Assembly (NCBI RefSeq): GCF_013409645.1
Contig: NZ_JACCBG010000001.1
Span: forward strand, 3,346,001 to 3,410,000
DNA length: 64,000 bases
From: Nocardioides panaciterrulae
Lineage (GTDB): Bacteria; Actinomycetota; Actinomycetes; Propionibacteriales; Nocardioidaceae
Direction: 5' to 3'
Shown: positions 41,218 through 50,368 of the stretch, piece after piece
How positions within the stretch are numbered: position 1 is the stretch's first letter
Layout of the letters: each line of letters starts with the position of its first letter
Translations under genes and position numbers: made by a program
Notes under the pieces: generated by a model
What the model saw: only the letters and a program-made list of their open reading frames with translations
Databases searched by the model: none
Told to the model about the DNA's origin: nothing

Positions 41218-42056
41218 AGACGCTCGAGGACAAGGTCGTCGTGATCACCGGCGCCGGCAGCGGCATCGGCCGCGCGCTGGCGGTGAACCTGGCCCGGCGC
41301 GGCGCGCTGCTGGCGCTCTCCGACGTCGACGAGGTCGGCCTGGCCCAGACCGTGGAGCTGGCCACCGTCGCCGGCGCCCCCGAGGTCCGCAGCGACCGGC
41401 TCGACGTCGCCGACCGGGCGGCGTTCGCCGCGTACGCCGCGGCCGTGGCCGAGCACTTCGGCCGGGTCAACGTCGTCATCAACAACGCCGGCGTGGCGCT
41501 CGCCGGCGACCTGGTCGACCTCACCTACGAGGACATGGACTGGATCGTGGGGGTGAACTTCTGGGGCGTCGTGCACGGGACCAAGGAGTTCCTGCCGCAC
41601 CTGATCGCCTCCGGCGACGGCCACGTGGTCAACCTGTCCTCGCTGTTCGGGCTGATCTCGATGCCCGGCCAGAGCGCCTACAACGCCACCAAGTACGCCG
41701 TCCGCGGGCTCACCGAGGCGCTGCGCGAGGAGATGCTGATCGCCGGCCACCGGGTCGGCGTCACGGCGGTGCACCCCGGCGGCATCAAGACCGCGATCGC
41801 CCGCAACGCCCGGGTCTCCGACCGCGAGGACAAGGAGGCCACCGCCCGGCTCTTCGACGAGAAGCTGGCCCGGATGACCCCGGAGAAGGCCGCCGAGATC
41901 ATCGTCAAGGGCATCGTGGGCAACAAGGCGCGGGTGCTGGTCGGTCTCGACGCCCACGCGCTGCACCACTTCGCCCGGCTCACCGGCTCGCGCTACCAGG
42001 ACGTCGTGGCGATGGCGAGCCGCAAGGTCGTGCCGCCGAAGGCCACGGTCGTCTGA
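41214..42056 (+). CDS. Short-chain dehydrogenase/reductase
   Basis: 280 residues. Classical SDR with cofactor loop TGAGSGIG (13-20), DVDEVGL after the second strand (Asp suggests NAD preference), NNAG, catalytic Ser143 in NLSSLFG, and Tyr156/Lys160 in SAYNATKYA. Length is slightly longer than the ~250 residue core, with a C-terminal helix containing LVGLDAHALHHFARL typical of SDRs that accompany monooxygenases. Coupled to the monooxygenase by ATGA. Probably interconverts an alcohol and the ketone substrate in a degradative pathway. Confidence 0.92.
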   Translation: MKTLEDKVVVITGAGSGIGRALAVNLARRGALLALSDVDEVGLAQTVELATVAGAPEVRSDRLDVADRAAFAAYAAAVAEHFGRVNVVINNAGVALAGDLVDLTYEDMDWIVGVNFWGVVHGTKEFLPHLIASGDGHVVNLSSLFGLISMPGQSAYNATKYAVRGLTEALREEMLIAGHRVGVTAVHPGGIKTAIARNARVSDREDKEATARLFDEKLARMTPEKAAEIIVKGIVGNKARVLVGLDAHALHHFARLTGSRYQDVVAMASRKVVPPKATVV

Positions 42057-42072
42057 CTGCTACAAACGCAGG

Positions 42073-42624
42073 GTGAGCACACTCCCCACCCCGGGCCGGC
42101 CCCGGCCGGGCGACCCGGTCCACGTGGTGATGACCAAGTGGGGCGGCCGGCCGCACTGGGAGTACGACGCGGTCCACCTCGGTGCGGACGCGCACGGCGA
42201 CTGGATCGGGCTGCCCGGCGGGACGTTCTTCGCCCGGCCGGGCGCGGAGTACGTCGCGCCGGTCGCCCAGGTCTGCCTGGTCCCGGGCCCCGGCCCGGAC
42301 GCCGAGCGGGGCTGGTTCGCCACGTTCCACGCGCACGGCGGGCCGGTGCGGGTCTACGTCGACATGACCACCCCGCCGGTCTGGGACGGCGCCGTGGTGC
42401 GCGCGGTCGACCTCGACCTCGACGTGGTGCAGGGGCCGACCGGCCGGGTCTGGGTCGACGACGAGGACGAGTTCGCCGAGCACCGGGTCCGCTACGCCTA
42501 CCCCGAGGAGGTCTCGCGGCTGGCGATGCGCTCCTGCGACCGGGTCCGGGCCGCGGTCGAGGCCGGCTGCCCGCCGTACGACGGGACCAGCGCGGCCTGG
42601 TTCGACCGGCTCGCGGCCCGCTGA
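42073..42624 (+). CDS. DUF402 family protein
   Basis: 183 residues from a GTG. The DUF402 core is visible: HWEYDAVHLGADAHGDWIGLPGGT, GWFATFHA, VYVDMTTPPVWDG and the acidic run VDLDLDVVQGPTGRVWVDDEDEF, where the conserved Asp/Glu residues would bind metal. DUF402 proteins include nucleoside di/triphosphatases and FomD. Cytosolic. It follows the SDR by 16 bases on the same strand and could be read through, but has no evident functional link to it. Confidence 0.88.
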   Translation: MSTLPTPGRPRPGDPVHVVMTKWGGRPHWEYDAVHLGADAHGDWIGLPGGTFFARPGAEYVAPVAQVCLVPGPGPDAERGWFATFHAHGGPVRVYVDMTTPPVWDGAVVRAVDLDLDVVQGPTGRVWVDDEDEFAEHRVRYAYPEEVSRLAMRSCDRVRAAVEAGCPPYDGTSAAWFDRLAAR

Positions 42625-42643
42625 GCGGCCGCGGTCACGCCGC

Positions 42644-44116
42644 TCAGTCCTCGGAATTGGCCGGCTGGGGCTCGCCGTGCGCACGGTCCCGGCCGACCGA
42701 CCCCTGCCGGCGGTCCGAGGCGGCCGGCTCCGCGGCGCGCTCGGTCGCGGCGGCGGGCTCCCGGGTCCGGCGCTGCTGCTCGCGGCGGGCCTTGCGCCCG
42801 GTGCGCACCCGCAGCGGACCGACCAGGCGCGGGCCGGCGAGCCGGCTCTCGAGCTTCTGGGCCTCGCGGCGCACCGGCTGGGCGACGTACTCCCCCAGGA
42901 TCACCCCCGAGGACACCGCGATCGCGATCGAGGCGGCCGTGATGATCGCCAGCAGGCCCTGGGAGGTCGCGTGCTGCCCCTCGGCGAGCAGCGAGAGCCC
43001 GCGGTAGATCGACAGGCCCGGCAGCATCGGCACCACGGCGGAGACCACGACGACCAGCGGTGGCACCCGCATCCGGCCCGCCACCGTGTAGCTGACCAGG
43101 CCGACGAAGAACGCCGCCAGCCCGGTCGGCCAGGTGCTGCCCGCCTCGGAGAGCGACAGCGTCTGCGAGATCACCATCGCGGCGGCCGCGATCACCGCGA
43201 TCGGCGCGATGATCCGGCGCGGCGCGTAGGAGGCGAACGCGAACGCCGCGGCACAGATCGCGGCCCCGAGCGCCATCATCGAGACCGCCTTGACGCTGCC
43301 GTAGGCGCCGGGGTTGAGCCGGTGCACCTGGATCCCCGCCATCTGCGCGAGCGTGAGGCCGCCGCTGACCCCGGCGATGATCCCGGCGGTGGACAGCATC
43401 GCCTCGGTCAGCCGGGCGCCGCCGGTGATGTAGAACCCGGACAGCGCGTCCTGCAGCGCCCCCATGAACCCGATGCCGGCGAGCAGCATGATGATGTTCG
43501 CGCTGACGACCAGGGACGGGTTGCCGACCAGGCCGAGGCCGGCCGCGCCGGCGCCGAGGATCGTGGCGATCGCCCCGCCGGCCACCTGCTGGTAGAAGAA
43601 CGGCAGCCGGCGGCGCGACATCAGCACCTGGGCCCGGTCGATGCAGACGGCCGCCACGAACGCGATCGCGATCACGGTCGGCGTACCGCCGAGCTGGAGG
43701 CCGACGCCGGCGCACATCACGCCCCAGCCCAGGGTGACCGCCCAGCGCGGCTGCTTGTGCCCGGAGGAGACGATCCGGGCGAGCTTGGCCCGCGCCTCCA
43801 TCAGGTCCACCCGGTCGGCCAGCACGTCGCGCACCAGGTGGTCGACCAGCGTGAGGTCCTCGTAGTCGATCTCGCGCTGCTTGACCTGCCGGATCTGGAT
43901 GAGCGGCGGGTCCTCCGGGCTCGGCTGGAAGGTCATCGACAGCGAGGTGAACGTGACGTCGATGTCGGGGTGCCGGACGCCGAGGTGGTAGGACAGCGTC
44001 CGCATGGTCGCGGTCACGTCGGCGGCGCCCCCGCCCGAGGCGAGCAGCATCTCGCCGACCCGCAGGCAGAAGTCGAGAGTCAGGTTCAGCGCGCGAGACT
44101 CCAGCACGCGCCCCAT
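42644..44116 (-). CDS. ThrE-type threonine/serine exporter family protein
   Basis: 490 residues. The N-terminal soluble half has LDFCLRVGEMLLASGGGAADVTATM and VDVTFTSLSMTF-like sequence (ThrE domain); the C-terminal half holds about ten hydrophobic segments (GWGVMCAGVGLQLGG and onwards). The last ~80 residues are a charged Arg/Glu-rich tail. Single-polypeptide ThrE exporters of this size export threonine and serine in Corynebacterium. The ATG at 44116 is only about 30 bases from the divergent YbdK-like gene, so the promoters overlap the genes. Substrate by family analogy. Confidence 0.88.
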   Translation of the reverse strand: MGRVLESRALNLTLDFCLRVGEMLLASGGGAADVTATMRTLSYHLGVRHPDIDVTFTSLSMTFQPSPEDPPLIQIRQVKQREIDYEDLTLVDHLVRDVLADRVDLMEARAKLARIVSSGHKQPRWAVTLGWGVMCAGVGLQLGGTPTVIAIAFVAAVCIDRAQVLMSRRRLPFFYQQVAGGAIATILGAGAAGLGLVGNPSLVVSANIIMLLAGIGFMGALQDALSGFYITGGARLTEAMLSTAGIIAGVSGGLTLAQMAGIQVHRLNPGAYGSVKAVSMMALGAAICAAAFAFASYAPRRIIAPIAVIAAAAMVISQTLSLSEAGSTWPTGLAAFFVGLVSYTVAGRMRVPPLVVVVSAVVPMLPGLSIYRGLSLLAEGQHATSQGLLAIITAASIAIAVSSGVILGEYVAQPVRREAQKLESRLAGPRLVGPLRVRTGRKARREQQRRTREPAAATERAAEPAASDRRQGSVGRDRAHGEPQPANSED

Positions 44117-44149
44117 GCTGACAGGCCCGCGATGTGCTTCGCTGGTCGG

Positions 44150-45280
44150 GTGCGCATCGACTTCCGGGGCTCCCCCGAGCCGACGATCGGCGTCGAGTGG
44201 GAGCTCGCGCTCGTCGACCGGTCCAGCCGCGACCTGGCCAACTGCGCGGCCGACCTGTTCGCCGCCGCCGGCCCCCGGCTGCCGGACCCCGGGCGGCTGC
44301 ACAAGGAGCTGCTGCGCAACACCGTCGAGGTGGTCACCGGCGTGTGCCACACCGTCGGGGAGGCGGTCGCCGACCTGCGGCGCACCCTGGCCGAGGTGGT
44401 GCCGGTGGCCGACGCGATGGGCGTCGACCTGTACGGCGGTGGCACCCACCCGTTCGCGTCCTGGACCCGGCAGCAGCTCACCGAGGGGCACCGCTACGAG
44501 GAGCTGATCAACCGCACCCAGTGGTGGGGCCGGCAGATGCTGATCTGGGGCGTGCACCTGCACGTCGGCCTGCCCGTGCGGGAGCGGGTGATGACGGTGC
44601 TCTCGGCGCTGCTGAACCACTATCCGCACCTGCTGGCGCTCTCGGCGTCCTCGCCGATCTGGTCCGGCGTGGACACCGGCTACGCCTCCAACCGGGCGCT
44701 GATGTTCCAGCAGCTGCCGACCGCGGGCCTGCCGTTCCAGTTCCAGCGGTGGGAGGAGTTCGAGGCGTTCGCCTCCGACCAGCTGGCCACCGGCGTGGTC
44801 GACGAGCTCTCCGAGATCCGCTGGGACCTGCGGCCCTCGACCCGCAACGGCACCCTGGAGAACCGGATCTGCGACGGCGTCTCCGACCTCGACGACCTGG
44901 CCTCGCTGGTGGCGCTGATGCACTGCCTGGTCGTCGACCTCGACACCCGGGCCGCCCGCGGCGAGGCGCTGCCCACGATGCCGCCGTGGCACGTGCAGGA
45001 GAACAAGTGGCGCGCCGCCCGCTACGGACTCGACGCGATCGTGGTGCTCGACGCCGACTGCCACGAGCGGCTGGTCACCGACGACCTCGCCGAGCTGCTG
45101 GTCCGGCTCGAGCCGGTCGCGGAGCGGCTCGGCTGCTCCGCCGAGCTGGCCGCGGTCGCCGACATCCCGCGGCGCGGCGCGTCCTACCAGCGGCAGCGCG
45201 CGGTGGCCGAGCGCACCGGCGGCGACCTGGTTGCGGTCGTCGACTCGGTCGTGCGCGAGCTGCGCGCCGGCCTGGGGTAG
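44150..45280 (+). CDS. Glutamate-cysteine ligase family 2 (YbdK-like carboxylate-amine ligase)
   Basis: 376 residues from a GTG at 44150; the in-frame ATG at 44132 is an alternative. The GCS2 family pattern is clear: TIGVEWELALVDR, KELLRNTVEVVTGVC, GGGTHPFASW, WGVHLHVGLP, LALSASSPIWSGVDTGYASNRALMFQQLPTAGLPF, EIRWDLRPSTRNGTLENRICDG. These are ATP-grasp-like glutamine synthetase-fold enzymes joining glutamate to an amine; the physiological product in actinobacteria is uncertain (YbdK has weak glutamate-cysteine ligase activity). Divergent from the ThrE-like exporter. Confidence 0.92.
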   Translation: MRIDFRGSPEPTIGVEWELALVDRSSRDLANCAADLFAAAGPRLPDPGRLHKELLRNTVEVVTGVCHTVGEAVADLRRTLAEVVPVADAMGVDLYGGGTHPFASWTRQQLTEGHRYEELINRTQWWGRQMLIWGVHLHVGLPVRERVMTVLSALLNHYPHLLALSASSPIWSGVDTGYASNRALMFQQLPTAGLPFQFQRWEEFEAFASDQLATGVVDELSEIRWDLRPSTRNGTLENRICDGVSDLDDLASLVALMHCLVVDLDTRAARGEALPTMPPWHVQENKWRAARYGLDAIVVLDADCHERLVTDDLAELLVRLEPVAERLGCSAELAAVADIPRRGASYQRQRAVAERTGGDLVAVVDSVVRELRAGLG

Positions 45281-45311
45281 CGCGGCGGCGGGGTGGCCGC
45301 GGGAGGGGGGC

Positions 45312-46550
45312 TCAGTAGCCGCCGGTCGGCTCGGTCATCTCCAGGCGGACGCCGAGCAGCCGCACCGGGCGGTCGTGCTCGACCCGGTCCAGGAGCGAGA
45401 CCGCCGCCTCCGCGAGCACGACGGGGTCGTTGGTCGGCGCCGGCATGGTGAGGCTGCGGGTCACGGTGAGGAACGGCTTGAACCGCACCTTGATCGCGAC
45501 CCGCGCCGCCGGGCGGCCCTCCCGGTCGATGTCGGCCACCGTCCGCCGGGTCAGCACCCGGACCTCCTCGGCGATCCGCTCCCAGTCCTCGAGGTCCACC
45601 TGGTAGGTCTCCTCCCGGCCGTGCGCCCGCGGCACCCAGGGGGTGGCGTCGACCGGGCTGGAGTCCTCGCCCCGGCCGAGCCGGTGGTACCACGGCCCCA
45701 TCGTGGGGCCGAGCTCGGCGGCCAGCACCCGCGCGTCCGAGCCGGCGAGCTGGGCGACGGTGTCGATGCCGAGCGCGGACAGCTTCTTCGCGGTCTTGCG
45801 GCCGATCCCCCACAGCGCGTCCGTCGGCCGCTCGCCCATCACCTCGGCCCAGGTGTCCGCGGTCAGCTCGGCCACCCCGCGGGGCTTGCCGAACTCGGTG
45901 GCGATCTTGGCCCGCAGCTTGTTGTCGCCGATGCCCACCGAGCAGTGCAGCCCGGTCTCTTCCAGCACCCGCTGCCGGACCAGCGCCGCGAACGCCCGGG
46001 GGCCGACCGGCCCGGGAGGCTGCTCGGGGGTCCCTCCCCCCACCCCCTCCCCGCGCGGCCCGGTCGTGGGCTCGGCCACCGCTCCCGCCGTCACGTCCGC
46101 CGACACCTCGGCGGGGTCCGCGCCCGGGCCGGCGGCGAGGAACGCCTCGTCCCAGCCGAGCACCTCGACCACCACCGGCGCGCCACCCCAGGTCAGCGAG
46201 CGCAGCGTCTCCATCACCCGCACCGACGCGGCCTCGTAGGCGGCGTGGTCGGCCGGCAGGAAGACCGCGTCCGGGCACTTGCGGGCGGCCACCCGCAGCG
46301 GCATCCCCGAGCCGACGCCGAACTCCCGGGCCTCGTACGACGCGGTCGCCACCACGCCCCGCTCGGTGGGGTCGCCGCGGCCGCCGACGACCACCGGGCG
46401 GCCGGCCAGCTCCGGATGCCGCTGCACCTCGACCGCGGCGATGAACTGGTCCAGGTCGACGTGCAGCACCCACCGCCGCCCGGGTCGGCGGCCGGGCGGC
46501 TGCTCGGGCCGGGGCTCGGGCCGGGGCTCGGGGTCGGGCCGGCCGGTCAT
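45312..46550 (-). CDS. dinB: DNA polymerase IV (DinB, Y family)
   Basis: 412 residues; error-prone translesion polymerase. Catalytic residues: VLHVDLDQF with Asp32, and LGWDEAFL with Asp134/Glu135 (the usual motif is SxDE). Thumb and little-finger stretches include CSVGIGDNKLRAKIATEFGKPRG and LWGIGRKTAKKLSALGIDTVAQLA. A ~45-residue Gly/Pro/Glu-rich insertion follows the catalytic motif (about 143-188), and the first ~25 residues are Pro/Arg-rich. The ATG at 46550 overlaps the stop of the upstream membrane-protein gene (ATGA). Confidence 0.94.
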   Translation of the reverse strand: MTGRPDPEPRPEPRPEQPPGRRPGRRWVLHVDLDQFIAAVEVQRHPELAGRPVVVGGRGDPTERGVVATASYEAREFGVGSGMPLRVAARKCPDAVFLPADHAAYEAASVRVMETLRSLTWGGAPVVVEVLGWDEAFLAAGPGADPAEVSADVTAGAVAEPTTGPRGEGVGGGTPEQPPGPVGPRAFAALVRQRVLEETGLHCSVGIGDNKLRAKIATEFGKPRGVAELTADTWAEVMGERPTDALWGIGRKTAKKLSALGIDTVAQLAGSDARVLAAELGPTMGPWYHRLGRGEDSSPVDATPWVPRAHGREETYQVDLEDWERIAEEVRVLTRRTVADIDREGRPAARVAIKVRFKPFLTVTRSLTMPAPTNDPVVLAEAAVSLLDRVEHDRPVRLLGVRLEMTEPTGGY

Positions 46551-47653
46551 CGCGGCGGGGGCGGCAGCGTGTCGGTGGCCTGCAGCTGGTCGAGGCCGGT
46601 GACCATGAGCAGGTCCACCACGACCGAGCGCAGCTGGCCGAGCACCACCTCGGCGGTGAGCACGTCGCTGCGCTCGACCAGGCCGGTGGCGTTGCCGACC
46701 GCCAGCACCGCGGGCCGGGCGGCCACCGCGATCCGTCGGTCGGCCAGCTCGTCCGCCACCGCGTCCGCGGCGTCGGCGAGGTCGAGCGCGACCAGCGCGT
46801 AGGACTTCGGCACCGGGCGTTGGTGGTAGGCCGCGACCGCGGTCTGTCGCACCAGCACCCGGGTGCTGCGCAGGGCCCGGTCCAGCGGTTCGACCAGCTC
46901 GGCCATCAGCCGCAGGTTGCCCCGGTGACGGATGCGGAACGGCGAGGACGCCACCACCGCCAGGCCCTCGTCGGCGGCCGCCTGCAGCTCGCGGATCAGG
47001 TGGTCGGTGGCGCGGGCGTCGGCGAGCAGCGCCGTCGCCCGGTCGATCTCGCCGTCGGTCATCACCTCCCCGGCCGCGCGGAGCAGCATCGCGATCTTGC
47101 GCATCACGATCGCGGCCTGCTGTCGGGGCCGGCGCAGCGGTGCGGCCGGCACGACGGTCGCGGCCACCAGCGCCACCGCGCCACCGACCAGCGCGTCGCT
47201 CCACCGGGTCAGCCCCGCCCCCGGGTCGGGCAGCAGGGTGCTGACCACGATCGACTGCACCGCGGCCTGGTTGACCAGCAGCTGGCTCGCGTCGAGGAGG
47301 AACGCCAGCGACATCGCCAGCCCGACGATCAGGGTCAGCTGCCAGGCGCCGGTGCCGATCCAGGTGACCACCAGGTCGCCGAGCAACACCCCGAGGGCCA
47401 CCCCGATCGTCACCTCGGCCACCCGGCGCAGCCGCTGACCGTAGGTCGTGCCGAGGCTGACCACGGCGGCGATCGGCGCGAAGAACGGGGCCTGGTGCCC
47501 GAGCACGTCGCTGGCCAGCAGCCAGGCGACCCCGGCCGCCGTCGCGCATTGGGCGATCGCCCAGCGCTTGGACTCCCAGCGCCGGATCCGGGCCCGCAGC
47601 GAGAGCCGGCCACGGTCCCAGGCGCGGTCGAGGGGTCCGGCGGCGGCCTCCAT
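46547..47653 (-). CDS. FUSC-type aromatic acid exporter-like membrane protein
   Basis: 368 residues from the ATG at 47653. About six hydrophobic segments occupy residues ~30-175 (AIAQCATAAGVAWLLA, APFFAPIAAVVSLGTTYGQRL, GVALGVLLGDLVV and others). A long cytosolic helical region follows (RELQAAADEGLAVVA and onwards), then a Pro-rich end. The VxLGxxYGQRxxR stretch is typical of FUSC/aromatic-acid exporter domains. Function by similarity: efflux of small aromatic or amphipathic compounds. Translationally coupled to dinB, which is probably coincidental. Confidence 0.82.
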   Translation of the reverse strand: MEAAAGPLDRAWDRGRLSLRARIRRWESKRWAIAQCATAAGVAWLLASDVLGHQAPFFAPIAAVVSLGTTYGQRLRRVAEVTIGVALGVLLGDLVVTWIGTGAWQLTLIVGLAMSLAFLLDASQLLVNQAAVQSIVVSTLLPDPGAGLTRWSDALVGGAVALVAATVVPAAPLRRPRQQAAIVMRKIAMLLRAAGEVMTDGEIDRATALLADARATDHLIRELQAAADEGLAVVASSPFRIRHRGNLRLMAELVEPLDRALRSTRVLVRQTAVAAYHQRPVPKSYALVALDLADAADAVADELADRRIAVAARPAVLAVGNATGLVERSDVLTAEVVLGQLRSVVVDLLMVTGLDQLQATDTLPPPPR

Positions 47654-47700
47654 GGCGGAGATCCTGCCATGCACCGGCGCGACGGCCGGCCCGCCGACCG

Positions 47701-48015
47701 CTACCGGGACCGGGCGAAGTCCAGCGCCAGCTTCGTCGCCGCGAGGTCGCGGTACCAGATCCGGGTCCGGGTGCGGCAGCGCACCCGGCCGACCCGGTGG
47801 TGCAGGGCCGCGCACCCGGCGCGGGCCTCCGCGATCGTGGGCGGGTAGGTCACCGTGCCGTCGTAGTGCTCGATCGTCCAGCCGTGCCGCCAGTCGCCGC
47901 TCACGTCGGTGATCGTGTCGCCCGGCGGCGGGTCGTCCCCGCTCGCCCAGGCGGCCGTCCCTCCCCCGACGGCGAGGACGGTGGCGGCGGCGATCAGCCC
48001 GAGGGTGTGCTTCAT
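47701..48015 (-). CDS. Small secreted protein of unknown function
   Basis: 104 residues with a Sec signal peptide (MKHTLGLIAAATVLAVGGGTAAWA, cleavage near residue 24). The mature part contains GDWRHGWTIEHYDGTVTYPP, one pair of Cys (GCAALHH and VRCRTRTR) and IWYRDL. The ATG at 48015 is preceded by GGGAG at good spacing, supporting a real gene. No family recognised. It sits between the FUSC-like gene and the LysR regulator on the same strand. Confidence 0.75.
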   Translation of the reverse strand: MKHTLGLIAAATVLAVGGGTAAWASGDDPPPGDTITDVSGDWRHGWTIEHYDGTVTYPPTIAEARAGCAALHHRVGRVRCRTRTRIWYRDLAATKLALDFARSR

Positions 48016-48066
48016 CTGTGGTCTCCCGAGGTCGGGGCGCCGGCGAGTTCCGGCGCAGCTCGGACG

Positions 48067-49053
48067 CTAGGAGACCGGTGGGGTCCGCCGCGGCGAGCGT
48101 CGGCCGGGCTGGGGACGACCCCGCGGGAGGGCCGCCTGTGGAGGAGAAGTGGGCCGGGCCGGCTCGGCCCGGTCCGCGGCCGCCTGCTCCGCCAGGAAGG
48201 CGAGGAACCGGGCGGCCGCCGGGGCCGGGCGTCGGTCGGTGCGCCAGGTGAGCCCGACCATCCGCTCGGCGCCCGCCGCGGAGAGCGGCACCCCGACGGC
48301 CCGCCCCCCGATCAGCTGCCCGATCAGCTGCTCGGGCAGCAGCGCCACGCCGAGCCCGGAGCCGACCAGCCCCTCGATCGTGGCCAGGTCGACGCTCTCG
48401 AAGGCGACCCGCGGGACCACGCCGGCCCCGGCGAACAGCTCGTCGACCAGCGCCCGGAAGCCGAACCCCGGGGGCACCGTGACGAACTCCTCGCCCTCGA
48501 GGTCGCGCAGCCGGACCCGGGTCCGCCCGGCGAGCCGGTGCCCGGCCGGCACCGCGACGGCGAGCCGCTGCCGCTGCAGCGGCAGCCAGCCGTGCGGCCC
48601 GCTCGGCCGGGGCGAGGTGACCGCCAGCTCGGCGGTGCCGGCGGCGAGGTCGCGGAGGATCTCGTGGTTCGGCTCCTGGGTCAGCACCACGCGCACCCGC
48701 GGCGCCACCGCCCGGAATTCGTGCAGCAGCCGGGGCACCAGCGAGGTCGCCATCGAGTCCAGGAACGCCAGCCGCACGGTGCCGGAGTCCGGGTCGAGCA
48801 GGTCGGCGAGGTCGCGCACCAGCTGGTCGTGCCGGCCGGTGAGGTCGCGCGCGGCGGCGAGCACCAGCTCGCCGTACGGGTTGGGGTGCACCCCCCTGGC
48901 GTCGCGCTCGAAGAGGCGTACGCCGAGCTCGCGCTCCACCCGCGCCAACAGCCGGGACAGGGTCGGCTGCGGCACCTCGAGCACCGCGGCGGCGTCGGTC
49001 ACCTGCTCGTGCTCGGCGAGCACGAGCAGCTTGCGGAGGTCCTCCAGCTGCAT
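48067..49053 (-). CDS. LysR-family transcriptional regulator
   Basis: 328 residues from the ATG at 49053. Winged helix-turn-helix MQLEDLRKLLVLAEHEQVTDAAAVLEVPQPTLSRLLARVERELGVRLFERDARGV, then a type 2 periplasmic-binding-like effector domain (VRLAFLDSMATSLVPRLL and GLVGSGLGVALLPEQLI). The last ~35 residues are Pro/Arg-rich. Divergent from an MFS transporter, with the dyad CATACGC-GTG-GCGTATG nine bases upstream of its start, so it probably regulates itself and the transporter. This is the YnfL/YnfM-like arrangement. Confidence 0.93.
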   Translation of the reverse strand: MQLEDLRKLLVLAEHEQVTDAAAVLEVPQPTLSRLLARVERELGVRLFERDARGVHPNPYGELVLAAARDLTGRHDQLVRDLADLLDPDSGTVRLAFLDSMATSLVPRLLHEFRAVAPRVRVVLTQEPNHEILRDLAAGTAELAVTSPRPSGPHGWLPLQRQRLAVAVPAGHRLAGRTRVRLRDLEGEEFVTVPPGFGFRALVDELFAGAGVVPRVAFESVDLATIEGLVGSGLGVALLPEQLIGQLIGGRAVGVPLSAAGAERMVGLTWRTDRRPAPAAARFLAFLAEQAAADRAEPARPTSPPQAALPRGRPQPGRRSPRRTPPVS

Positions 49054-49061
49054 GGCGACAA

Positions 49062-49078
49062 CATACGCGTGGCGTATG
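49062..49078. promoter_or_regulatory. LysR operator dyad between lysR and the MFS gene
   Basis: CATACGC-GTG-GCGTATG is a perfect inverted repeat with seven-base arms. It contains ATAC-N7-GTAT, the T-N11-A form expected for LysR-type binding sites. It lies between the divergent starts at 49053 and 49136. Confidence 0.7.
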
Positions 49079-49135
49079 CAGTTGGCGTGAAACCATGCAT
49101 TGGAAGCATGCCCGCGGATGCGGGACAGTGGCCGG

Positions 49136-50368
49136 GTGTCCATCGCCGCCGCCACCCGCCACGACGGCTACCGCGCCGGGGAGGCCGGCTACCGCCAGAT
49201 CGCGACCGCGCTGTTCGCGGCCGGGGTCGCCACCTTCGCGCTGCTCTACAGCACCCAGGCGCTGCTGCCCGAGCTCGCCGACTCCTTCCAGGTGACCGCG
49301 GCCGCGAGCACGCTGTCCCTCTCGCTGACCACCGTCGGGCTCGGCCTCGCGCTGCTGGTCGCCGGACCGCTCTCGGAGGTGCTGGGCCGCACCCGGCTGA
49401 TCCACCTGTCGCTGGCGCTCTCGGCGGTCGTCGCCCTGGCCTGCGCCGCGGCGCCGGGCTGGCACGTGCTGCTCGGGCTGCGGCTGCTCCAGGGCGTCAC
49501 GCTCGCGGGCCTGCCGGCGGTCGCGACGGCGTACCTCCACGAGGAGCTGCACCCCGACCTGCACGCCCGGGCCGCGGGTCTCTACATCGGGGGCACGGCG
49601 CTGGGCGGGATGACCGGGCGCCTGGCCGCCGGCGTCGTCGGCGACCTGGCCGGCTGGCGCTGGGCGCTGGCGGCGCTCGGCCTGGTCGGCGTGGGCTGCG
49701 CGGTCGCGGTCCGGCTGCTGCTGCCGCCGTCCCGCAACTTCGTCGCGGCCCCGGCCCGGCTCGACCACCTCGTGACGATGACCCGGCGGGCGCTCACCGA
49801 CCGGGGGCTGCTGGCGCTCTACGCGATCGGCGCCTGCACGACGGGGTCGTTCGTGGCGGTCAGCAACGCGATCGGCTTCCGGCTCACCTCCCCCGAGGTC
49901 GGGCTGAGCCTGGGGGCGGCCGGGCTGGTCTTCCTCGTCTACCCGATCGGCTCGATCAGCTCGGTCGTCGCCGGCCGGCTCGCCGAGCGCTGGTCCCGCC
50001 GGACCGTCGTCCCCGCGGGCTGCGCGATCACGCTCGCCGGGATCCTGCTCACGCTGGCCCGCCCGCTCCCGGTGATCGTGCTGGGCCTGGCGGTGATGAC
50101 CGCCGGGTTCTTCGTCGTGCACGGCGTGGCCAGCGGCTGGGTCCCGGCCCGGGCCCGGGCCGGCGGCATCGCGTCGGGGCAGGCCGCCTCGCTCTACCTG
50201 TTCGGCTTCTACCTCGGCTCCTCGGTCTTCGGCAGCCTTGCCGGTACGGCGTGGTCCGCGGGCGCCTGGCCCGCGGTCGTCACCCTGTCGGTCGTGCTGG
50301 TCGTGCTGGCCGCCGCGCTGGCCGGCGTCCTGCGGCACACCCCCTCGCTCGACCCGCTGCGCCGCTGA
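49136..50368 (+). CDS. MFS transporter (YnfM-like)
   Basis: 410 residues from a GTG at 49136; a TTG at 49100 would add 12 residues. Twelve hydrophobic segments. Visible MFS features are YSTQALLPELADSF in the first helix region, GPLSEVLGRTRLI (motif A-like loop), LRLLQGVTLAGLPAVATAYLHEE, and GRLAERWSRRTV between helices 8 and 9. Similarity in layout to E. coli YnfM/YdhP-type exporters suggests efflux of a small metabolite; the substrate is unknown. Likely controlled by the divergent LysR regulator. Confidence 0.9.
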   Translation: MSIAAATRHDGYRAGEAGYRQIATALFAAGVATFALLYSTQALLPELADSFQVTAAASTLSLSLTTVGLGLALLVAGPLSEVLGRTRLIHLSLALSAVVALACAAAPGWHVLLGLRLLQGVTLAGLPAVATAYLHEELHPDLHARAAGLYIGGTALGGMTGRLAAGVVGDLAGWRWALAALGLVGVGCAVAVRLLLPPSRNFVAAPARLDHLVTMTRRALTDRGLLALYAIGACTTGSFVAVSNAIGFRLTSPEVGLSLGAAGLVFLVYPIGSISSVVAGRLAERWSRRTVVPAGCAITLAGILLTLARPLPVIVLGLAVMTAGFFVVHGVASGWVPARARAGGIASGQAASLYLFGFYLGSSVFGSLAGTAWSAGAWPAVVTLSVVLVVLAAALAGVLRHTPSLDPLRR

